Shown: in pieces, positions 1 to 4,580 of the stretch
Layout of the letters: each line of letters begins with the position of its first letter
Position numbering within the stretch: position 1 is the first letter of the stretch
Assembly (NCBI GenBank): GCA_903864485.1
Contig: CAIPGD010000262.1
Coordinates: 1 to 6,846, forward strand
Direction of reading: 5' to 3'
DNA: 6,846 bases
Source: an uncultured bacterium
Lineage (GTDB): Bacteria > Pseudomonadota > Gammaproteobacteria > Burkholderiales > Burkholderiaceae_E
Translations under genes and position numbers: made by a program
The notes under the pieces: model-generated
The model's database searches: none
Told to the model about the DNA's origin: nothing
What the model saw: only the letters and a program-made list of their open reading frames with translations

Positions 1-898
1 CGTGCCCTGGTGTGAAAAGGTTGCACGCGAATCGGGTAACCGGTTGAAGTGTCAGATTCTTCCGGCCATGAGCGGTGGTGGGACGCCTGCCCAACTCGTC
101 GACCGCGTCAAAGACGGCGTGGACGATCTAATTATTTCGCTTCCTGGTTACACCGCGGGACGCTTTCCCAGCACAGAGGTTTTTGAATTGCCATTTATGT
201 GCAACTCCGCCGAGGCGGGCGCGCGCGCATCTTGGGATTTCATGAACAAGCATTCCCTGAAAGAGTTTGCAGGAACAAAACTCCTGGCCACCTGGGTGCA
301 TGACGAAGGTTATATCCACACCAACGCTAAGCAGGTCAAGGTGCTGGCGGATTTCAAGGGGCTGAAAATGCGCGCCCCTACTCGTCAGACCAATAAGCTG
401 CTTGCGGCCCTTGGGGCTTCTCCAGTGGGTATGCCGCTGCCAGCGATTCCGGACGCCGTTAGTAAAGGGACGATTGACGGTTTCCTGCTGCCCTGGGAGC
501 CGTTGCCTTCGCTGAAATTGCAGGAAATGGTCAAATTTCATAGCGAAACAGATCCGTCCCGTCCGGCTCTGTACAGCGCGGTTTTTATCTTCGCGATGAA
601 TCAGGCCAAGTACGATAGCCTGCCTGCGGACCTGAAAAAAGTGATTGACAACAACAGTGGCGCGGGTCTCACGCAGCAAATCGGGAAGATTTGGGACAAC
701 AGTCAGGGCCCGGCCCGAAAACTGGCTCAGGACCGGGGTAACACGTTTTACATGATCCCTGGTTCTGAACTGGATAACTGGGTCAAAGCCGCTGCACCGC
801 TTTATGACGACTGGATTGCCGATATGGACAAGCGTGGAGAAAACGGTAAGGCCTTGCTGGCCGAGGCTCGCGAGCTCCTCGCTAAATACCGGAAGTGA
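1..898 (+). CDS. dctP: TRAP transporter solute-binding protein, DctP family (5' partial)
   Basis: Periplasmic binding component of a tripartite ATP-independent transporter; it captures a carboxylate ligand and delivers it to the membrane subunits encoded next. The 298 visible residues read as the body and C-terminus of a DctP-family protein. The segment around residues 43-66 (DDLIISLPGY, then GRFPSTEVFELPFM) and the central KMRAPTRQ motif (residues 122-129) are typical of the family; its Arg (about residue 124) is the position that normally salt-bridges the ligand carboxylate. A second conserved patch follows at residues 155-167 (KGTIDG, then PWEP). Family members are usually near 330-340 residues, so about 40 residues including the signal peptide lie upstream of the window. 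The GTG at base 2 is not the true start, since the frame is simply open to the edge. The stop overlaps the dctQ start by 4 bases (GTGA). The ligand cannot be read from the sequence; the neighbouring operon suggests an aromatic or related organic acid. Confidence 0.9.
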   Translation, partial: VPWCEKVARESGNRLKCQILPAMSGGGTPAQLVDRVKDGVDDLIISLPGYTAGRFPSTEVFELPFMCNSAEAGARASWDFMNKHSLKEFAGTKLLATWVHDEGYIHTNAKQVKVLADFKGLKMRAPTRQTNKLLAALGASPVGMPLPAIPDAVSKGTIDGFLLPWEPLPSLKLQEMVKFHSETDPSRPALYSAVFIFAMNQAKYDSLPADLKKVIDNNSGAGLTQQIGKIWDNSQGPARKLAQDRGNTFYMIPGSELDNWVKAAAPLYDDWIADMDKRGENGKALLAEARELLAKYRK

Positions 899-1380
899 TT
901 CAGGGGTTTCTGACCAGCGCTTCGCGCTGGTTCGCGCTGGTCGGATCTTTTATCGCGATGCTTGTGGCCGGGATGTCGGTTTACAGCATCATTGGGCGGG
1001 CGTTTCTCTCAAAGCCGTTATTTGGGGATGTTGAGCTCACTCAGCTGGGGATCGCCGCCAGCATCTCGCTGTGTTTGCCCTGGTGCCAGCTGCACCGGGG
1101 CAATATCCTGGTCGACTTTTTTACCCAATCCACTTCACCACGTACTCGGCAAATTCTCGATTCCGCCGGCGCGTTGTTGCTGGCAGCGATGTGTGTTTTG
1201 CTGGCATGGCGGACCACGATGGGCGCCATCGCGGTTCGTGAGGTTTCTGAAACCTCGATGATTTTGGGCCTGCCAATGTGGTGGGCTTATGTGTCACTGG
1301 CCCCTGGGCTCCTTCTCAGTGCGCTGGTCGCGGTTTGGCAATCTGCCCGCTTGCTTGTCGGTCGCGAGGATTTGATTTGA
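895..1380 (+). CDS. dctQ: TRAP transporter small permease subunit, DctQ family
   Basis: Small membrane subunit of the TRAP transporter, which pairs with the large DctM subunit and docks the solute-binding protein. The protein is 161 residues, a normal DctQ length, with four hydrophobic segments at about residues 10-33, 45-64, 87-106 and 125-151. The family-like stretch GDVELTQLGIAASISLCLPW (about residues 44-63) is followed by a polar HRGNILVDFF region. The start chosen is GTG at 895, which overlaps the dctP stop as GTGA; the next in-frame Met codon (958) would delete the first membrane segment. The ribosome-binding site is weak (only GGA close to the start), so translation is probably coupled to dctP. 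The stop TGA shares its last base with the ATG of dctM. The first codons also form a strong hairpin, listed separately. Confidence 0.9.
   Translation: MIQGFLTSASRWFALVGSFIAMLVAGMSVYSIIGRAFLSKPLFGDVELTQLGIAASISLCLPWCQLHRGNILVDFFTQSTSPRTRQILDSAGALLLAAMCVLLAWRTTMGAIAVREVSETSMILGLPMWWAYVSLAPGLLLSALVAVWQSARLLVGREDLI
912..942 (+). repeat. hairpin with alternative pairing at the dctQ start
   Basis: GACCAGCGC (912-920) can pair with either arm of a tandem 10-base duplication, TTCGCGCTGG at 921-930 and 931-940. Pairing with the first copy gives a perfect 8-bp GC-rich stem (913-920 with 924-931) and a 3-base loop. Pairing with the second gives a perfect 9-bp stem (912-920 with 934-942) and a 13-base loop. 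It begins 17 bases after the first base of the dctQ start codon, inside the coding region. It could slow ribosomes or exonucleases between the binding-protein gene and the permease genes; that role is inference. Confidence 0.7.
1366..1370 (+). promoter_or_regulatory. ribosome-binding site fixing the dctM start
   Basis: GAGGA lies 9 bases before the ATG at 1380, inside the end of dctQ. It supports the ATG that overlaps the dctQ stop as the true dctM start, rather than any of the codons further upstream in the same open frame. Confidence 0.7.
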
Positions 1381-2702
1381 TGAGCGGTACGTCGGTTGGT
1401 TTGTGGATGTTCGGGGCGATGCTGGTCCTAATGGCGCTCAGGGTCCCGATTGCTGCCGCGATGTTTATCCCCGGAGCCGCGGGTTATTGGGTGATGACCA
1501 ATGATCAGGCGCTGTTGAATCTGCTCAAGGGCAGTGCGGTTGCTCGCCTCACGGTCTATGACTTGAGCGTGATCCCGCTCTTTTTGTTGATGGGGCAGTT
1601 TGCAACTCAGGGGGGGCTGAGCCGCGCACTGTTTAAATCGGCAGCGGCATTTATGGGACACATCCGGGGCGGGTTGGCCATGGCGTCGATCTTTGCATCG
1701 GGCGCTTTTGGGGCAGTCTGTGGATCCTCGGTCGCTACCTCGGCCACCATCACGCAGGTTGCTTATCCCGAGATGAAAGCCAATGGCTACTCTGGGGGGT
1801 TAAGTACAGCGACGCTGGCAGTGGGTGGCACCCTGGGGATTTTGATCCCGCCTTCGGTACCCCTCGTTGTCTACGCGATCCTCACCGAGCAGAACATCGC
1901 CAAATTGTTTGCGGCCGCGATGGTGCCCGGGATTCTTGCAATGCTGGGATATGTCGTCGTGGTTGGCTTGGTCTGCCGGTTCCGTCCCCAGCTTGCGATG
2001 CCCTCCAAGCGGGTGCCGTGGCCGGAACGGATAAAGGCTTTGATCCAGATCTGGCCAGTGGTGCTGATTTTTATTGTGGTATTCGGCGGGATTTACCAGG
2101 GAATCTTCTCACCGACCGAGGGGGCTGCGGTGGGGGCCGTGGCAACCATGGTTGCCGGCCTGGCGCGCGGGGAACTCGATTGGGCTGGTATCCAGCGTAG
2201 TTTTCTGGGCTCCGCTGAAACCAGCGCCATGGTTTTCATGATCTTCCTTGGCGCCGATATGATGAACGCCAGCTTGGCATTAACGCAGATGCCGGCCCAA
2301 CTGGCTCAGTGGGTGGGTGATAGCAATATAGGACCCTTGTGGATTGTTGCGTCTGTGCTTGCGTTTTATGTTCTGCTTGGATGTGTGATGGACGAACTGT
2401 CCATGTTGCTCCTGACGATTCCGGTGATTTTCCCAACGATCATGAAGCTCGATCTCTGGGGCTTGCCACCTGAAATGAAGGCCATCTGGTTCGGAATTCT
2501 GGTGCTGATGACTGTCGGCATTGGCATGATTGCCCCGCCGGTCGGCCTCAATGTTTATGTCGTCAATAACATCGCCCGCGAAGTCCCAATGGGCGATACC
2601 TACCGCGGTGTGTTTCCTTTTCTGGCGTGGGATGTGATCCGGGTCATCCTCTTATTATTTTTTCCGGTGATTAGTCTAGGCCTGGTGCAGGCCCTGTTTT
2701 AA
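1380..2702 (+). CDS. dctM: TRAP transporter large permease subunit, DctM family
   Basis: Large membrane subunit of the TRAP transporter; in this family it forms the ion-coupled translocation pathway in the inner membrane. The protein is 440 residues and hydrophobic throughout, with about a dozen membrane segments. Visible family signatures include GSSVATSATITQVAYPEM, followed by GTLGILIPPSVPLVVYA, then GIFSPTEGAAVGAV (a hallmark PTE motif), MDELSMLLLTIPVIFP, and the C-terminal GIGMIAPPVGLNVYVV. The frame is open upstream to 1278, but the real start is the ATG at 1380: it overlaps the dctQ stop as TGATG, has a GAGGA ribosome-binding site 9 bases before it, and yields the usual family N-terminus. 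It is the last gene of the transporter operon; its stop is 23 bases from the stop of the opposing FAH-family gene. No frameshift or missing motif is seen. Confidence 0.95.
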   Translation: MSGTSVGLWMFGAMLVLMALRVPIAAAMFIPGAAGYWVMTNDQALLNLLKGSAVARLTVYDLSVIPLFLLMGQFATQGGLSRALFKSAAAFMGHIRGGLAMASIFASGAFGAVCGSSVATSATITQVAYPEMKANGYSGGLSTATLAVGGTLGILIPPSVPLVVYAILTEQNIAKLFAAAMVPGILAMLGYVVVVGLVCRFRPQLAMPSKRVPWPERIKALIQIWPVVLIFIVVFGGIYQGIFSPTEGAAVGAVATMVAGLARGELDWAGIQRSFLGSAETSAMVFMIFLGADMMNASLALTQMPAQLAQWVGDSNIGPLWIVASVLAFYVLLGCVMDELSMLLLTIPVIFPTIMKLDLWGLPPEMKAIWFGILVLMTVGIGMIAPPVGLNVYVVNNIAREVPMGDTYRGVFPFLAWDVIRVILLLFFPVISLGLVQALF

Positions 2703-2725
2703 TTCGTAATGATCTCCAGCCGGAA
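2703..2725. other. convergent intergenic gap between the two operons
   Basis: These 23 bases separate the dctM stop from the stop of the FAH-family gene on the other strand. A short inverted repeat, CCGGA at 2720-2724 and TCCGG at 2729-2733, begins here and runs into the FAH-family 3' end; its 4-base loop holds most of that gene's stop codon. There is no T-tract on either strand, so I cannot call a standard intrinsic terminator. The two transcripts must overlap unless Rho or another mechanism ends them. Confidence 0.6.
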
Positions 2726-3742
2726 TCATCCGGTGTATCGCTGCACTTGCTGCTCGATGGCGCCAAAAATACTCAGTCCATCGCGATCGAGCATCTCGAT
2801 GCGCACCGTGTCGCCAAACTTCAGGAAGCTGGTCAGCGGCTTGCCCGTTTCAATCGTCTCGTACATTCGGACCTCGGCAATGCAGCAATAGCCGACGCCG
2901 CCGTTGGCGACGGACGACCCATGCAGGTCACCTTGCTTGTTCGACACAGTGCCAGAGCCGACAATCGAGCCGGCCTCCATTTCGCGACTCTTGCTGACAT
3001 GCGCCAGCAACTGCGGGAAATTAAAAGTCATATCCTGCCCTGCATCTGGGCATCCAAACAAACGGCCATTGAGATGCACCGTCATGGGCCTGTGTATCCG
3101 CCCATCGCGCCAATCAGCACCCAACTCGTCTGGCGTGATCGCCACTGGACTGAAGGCACACGCCGGTTTGGACTGTAAAAAGCCAAAGCCCTTTGCCAAC
3201 TCAGCAGGGACAAGGTTGCGCAGGGACACATCATTGACCAGCATTAGCAGCCGAATGGACGCGGCGGATTGGGCGGCAGTAGCACCCATCTTTACATCAC
3301 CCGTGATCACTGCGACCTCGGCCTCGAGATCGATGCCCCAATCTTCTGACAAGGCGTAGATCGGGTCATTAGGTCCGACGAATGAATCGGAACCGCCTTG
3401 GTACATCAACGGATCGGTCCAGAACTCAGGTGGCAACTCTGCACCTCGTGCACGTCGCACCAGTTCGACATGATTTACGTACGCTGAGCCATCTGCCCAT
3501 TGGTATGCGCGGGGCAGGGGAGAGTGGCATTGCGACGGATCAAATGGTTCGACATCGGTGATTGCACCGCGATTGAGCGCTTCATCAATTTGGCGCAATT
3601 GCGGCTCGCAACGGTCCCAGTCGTCCAGGGCCGCTTGCAGCGTGCTCGCAATGGCGGGCACTGCACGGCAATGGGTTATGGCGCGGTTGACCACAACCAG
3701 GGTGCCGTCGCGTCCGCCTCTTTTTAGCGTCGCGAGTTTCAT
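2726..3742 (-). CDS. fumarylacetoacetate hydrolase (FAH) family protein
   Basis: FAH-fold hydrolase of 338 residues, the size of the shorter bacterial enzymes, likely cleaving a carbon-carbon bond in a dioxo-acid formed after aromatic ring fission (fumarylacetoacetate, fumarylpyruvate or a relative). Residues that line up with those of the mouse enzyme are visible: Asp84 and catalytic-type His91 in DGSAYVNHVE (same spacing of 7), metal ligands Glu140 and Glu142 in DLEAEV, Asp171 and Arg175 in NDVSLRN, Lys192 in QSKPACAFSP, and GSGTVS at 262-267. Start: the ATG at 3742 overlaps the VOC-gene stop as ATGA, giving MKLATLKRGG, with a modest CAGG 9 bases upstream; the open frame back to 3844 lies inside the VOC gene and is not used. 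It is the last gene of the - strand operon. The exact substrate is not decided by sequence. Homogentisate-pathway fumarylacetoacetate would fit if the upstream flavoprotein makes homogentisate. Confidence 0.93.
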   Translation of the reverse strand: MKLATLKRGGRDGTLVVVNRAITHCRAVPAIASTLQAALDDWDRCEPQLRQIDEALNRGAITDVEPFDPSQCHSPLPRAYQWADGSAYVNHVELVRRARGAELPPEFWTDPLMYQGGSDSFVGPNDPIYALSEDWGIDLEAEVAVITGDVKMGATAAQSAASIRLLMLVNDVSLRNLVPAELAKGFGFLQSKPACAFSPVAITPDELGADWRDGRIHRPMTVHLNGRLFGCPDAGQDMTFNFPQLLAHVSKSREMEAGSIVGSGTVSNKQGDLHGSSVANGGVGYCCIAEVRMYETIETGKPLTSFLKFGDTVRIEMLDRDGLSIFGAIEQQVQRYTG

Positions 3743-4296
3743 GAGTGGCTGCCTGAGTCGCCCGCTGAATGGCTGCCGTCGTGCATCCACCGCGTGTGCT
3801 GGGGCGCCTTCTTGGTTGCGGCCCATTCGTTGAGCATGTCCCACTTGGCATCGTCGAGCTTTTTGTTCATCTCGGGGGTGGCTGTGTTGACGGCAAGTTC
3901 TAGGCGGTGGCCGCTCGGATCAAAGAAGTAAATCGACTTGAATATTGTGTGGTCGGTCGGGCCCAGCACTTCAATGCCGTCGGCCTCGAGCTTGGCCTTT
4001 GTCTCCAGCATTTCTTCCACGCTCTGCACTTTCAGCGCGAGGTGCTGGGTCCACACGGGGGTGTTCATGTCGCGACCCATGGGGGGCTTGGTGGGCAGTT
4101 CAAAGAAGGCAAGTACATTGCCGCCCCCTGCGTCCAGGAAGACATGCATATAGGGATCCGGCTCCTTGGTGGAGGGCACTTCGTTCTCGGCAATTGCCAG
4201 AATGAAGTTCATGTTCAGGTATTTTTGATACCACTCAACCGTTTGCTTGGCGTCCTTGCAGCGATAGGCCACATGGTGGATTTGCTGAATTTTGAT
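3739..4296 (-). CDS. VOC (glyoxalase-like) family protein, unusual start
   Basis: Two-module vicinal-oxygen-chelate protein. Numbered from the ATC at 4296 (185 residues), the likely metal ligands are His8 (IHHVAYR), Glu66 (LAFFEL), His85 (TQHLALKV) and Glu133 (GHRLELAV). Spacings of 58, 19 and 48 are close to the His5/Glu56/His74/Glu122 set of E. coli glyoxalase I. This favours isomerase- or lyase-type chemistry over the 2-His-1-Glu of extradiol dioxygenases. The start is uncertain: no ATG, GTG or TTG lies between the in-frame TAG at 4308-4306 and the GTG at 4272. The GTG start (177 residues) would lose His8, while AGGAG lies 6 bases before ATC at 4296, so ATC is favoured here. The tail after residue 133 is long and ends in a Gly/Ser/His-rich repeat. 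The stop overlaps the FAH-family start by 4 bases. Function in the pathway is unknown. Confidence 0.82.
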   Translation of the reverse strand: MKIQQIHHVAYRCKDAKQTVEWYQKYLNMNFILAIAENEVPSTKEPDPYMHVFLDAGGGNVLAFFELPTKPPMGRDMNTPVWTQHLALKVQSVEEMLETKAKLEADGIEVLGPTDHTIFKSIYFFDPSGHRLELAVNTATPEMNKKLDDAKWDMLNEWAATKKAPQHTRWMHDGSHSAGDSGSHS

Positions 4297-4302
4297 GGCT
4301 GA

Positions 4303-4308
4303 CTCCTA
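4303..4308 (-). promoter_or_regulatory. ribosome-binding site pointing to an ATC start (VOC gene)
   Basis: On the - strand the sequence TAGGAG lies here, followed by a 6-base spacer and then ATC at 4296-4294. The spacing is ideal for initiation at that codon. The same TAG is the in-frame stop that limits how far upstream the VOC frame can extend. The GTG at 4272 has no comparable ribosome-binding site. Confidence 0.6.
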
Positions 4309-4311
4309 AAC

Positions 4312-4341
4312 GATCCCAAAAGATCCGAAAAGATCCCAAAA
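4312..4341. repeat. three tandem 10-bp direct repeats (GATCCCAAAA type)
   Basis: Three head-to-tail 10-bp units fill most of the 48-base gap between the DUF2783 stop and the VOC start: GATCCCAAAA (4312-4321), GATCCGAAAA (4322-4331) and GATCCCAAAA (4332-4341). Only one base differs, in the middle unit. In the transcript they read as U-rich units just ahead of the VOC ribosome-binding site. The period is close to one helical turn and places three GATC sites 10 bp apart. Function is not known; a slippage-generated spacer or a protein/RNA binding element are both possible. Confidence 0.85.
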
Positions 4342-4344
4342 CAT

Positions 4345-4569
4345 TTAAACAGCTTCGCGCGCGATACGCATCGCCTCACGCAATACGCTCAGATCGCCGA
4401 TATGGTTGGACAAAAGCAGTACGAGCTTGGCATTGACCAAGGCACTCTGTTCATCCGTCAGGTCCCGGTGGGTCTCAATCAGTGCCTCGTAAAAATCGTC
4501 ACCTGGCGTGAATGTTTGAAAGTACCGCTTGCCGGGTTCGAACATGTTGGGTTGGAGGTTTAGTGGCAC
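4345..4569 (-). CDS. DUF2783 family small protein, candidate monooxygenase partner
   Basis: Small soluble protein of 74 residues with no membrane segment, signal peptide or cysteine. It has a hydrophilic N-terminus, then a helical-looking core (DDFYEALIETHRDLTDEQSA, followed by LVNAKLVLLLSNHIGDLSVL). I recognise this pattern as DUF2783, a family usually found beside FAD-dependent monooxygenases. The start is a GTG at 4569 with an AGGAG ribosome-binding site 6 bases before it; an internal ATG at 4545 would give 66 residues. The ribosome-binding site overlaps the stop codon of the monooxygenase gene, so the two are probably translationally coupled and made together. By analogy with the P. putida 3-hydroxyphenylacetate 6-hydroxylase, whose flavoprotein MhaA needs a small coupling protein MhaB, it may be an accessory subunit that links NAD(P)H use to hydroxylation. 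That role is inference. Confidence 0.78.
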   Translation of the reverse strand: MPLNLQPNMFEPGKRYFQTFTPGDDFYEALIETHRDLTDEQSALVNAKLVLLLSNHIGDLSVLREAMRIAREAV

Positions 4570-4575
4570 GGGCGT

Positions 4576-4580
4576 CTCCT
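4576..4580 (-). promoter_or_regulatory. ribosome-binding site for the GTG start of the DUF2783 gene
   Basis: AGGAG on the - strand lies 6 bases ahead of the GTG at 4569-4567. Its first base is also the last base of the monooxygenase TGA stop (4582-4580), so ribosomes ending on the monooxygenase sit on this site. It decides the GTG start over the internal ATG at 4545. Confidence 0.7.

Noticed and set aside
128..679. 183-codon open frame on the - strand
   Set aside because: It lies wholly opposite the well-supported TRAP binding protein, resembles no known family, and is explained as a shadow frame.
1278..1379. Longer N-terminus for the DctM subunit
   Set aside because: The extra 34 codons overlap dctQ out of frame and do not resemble a DctM N-terminus; the ATG at 1380 has a ribosome-binding site.
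2720..2733. Possible bidirectional intrinsic terminator at the convergent junction
   Set aside because: The stem is only 5 bp with a 4-base loop and no T-run follows on either strand, so it does not meet the usual requirements.
3743..3844. Longer N-terminus for the FAH-family protein
   Set aside because: The extra 34 codons lie within the VOC coding region, give an Arg-rich sequence unlike the family, and the ATGA overlap at 3742 is the normal operon start.
3739..4296. VOC protein as an extradiol ring-cleavage dioxygenase
   Set aside because: Four likely ligands (His, Glu, His, Glu) with glyoxalase I-like spacing are visible, not the three-ligand Fe site, and the protein is shorter than the usual two-domain extradiol enzymes. 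Not excluded without assay.
3907..4302. 131-codon open frame on the + strand
   Set aside because: It mirrors the VOC gene on the opposite strand, and the VOC frame has clear family motifs and metal-ligand positions.
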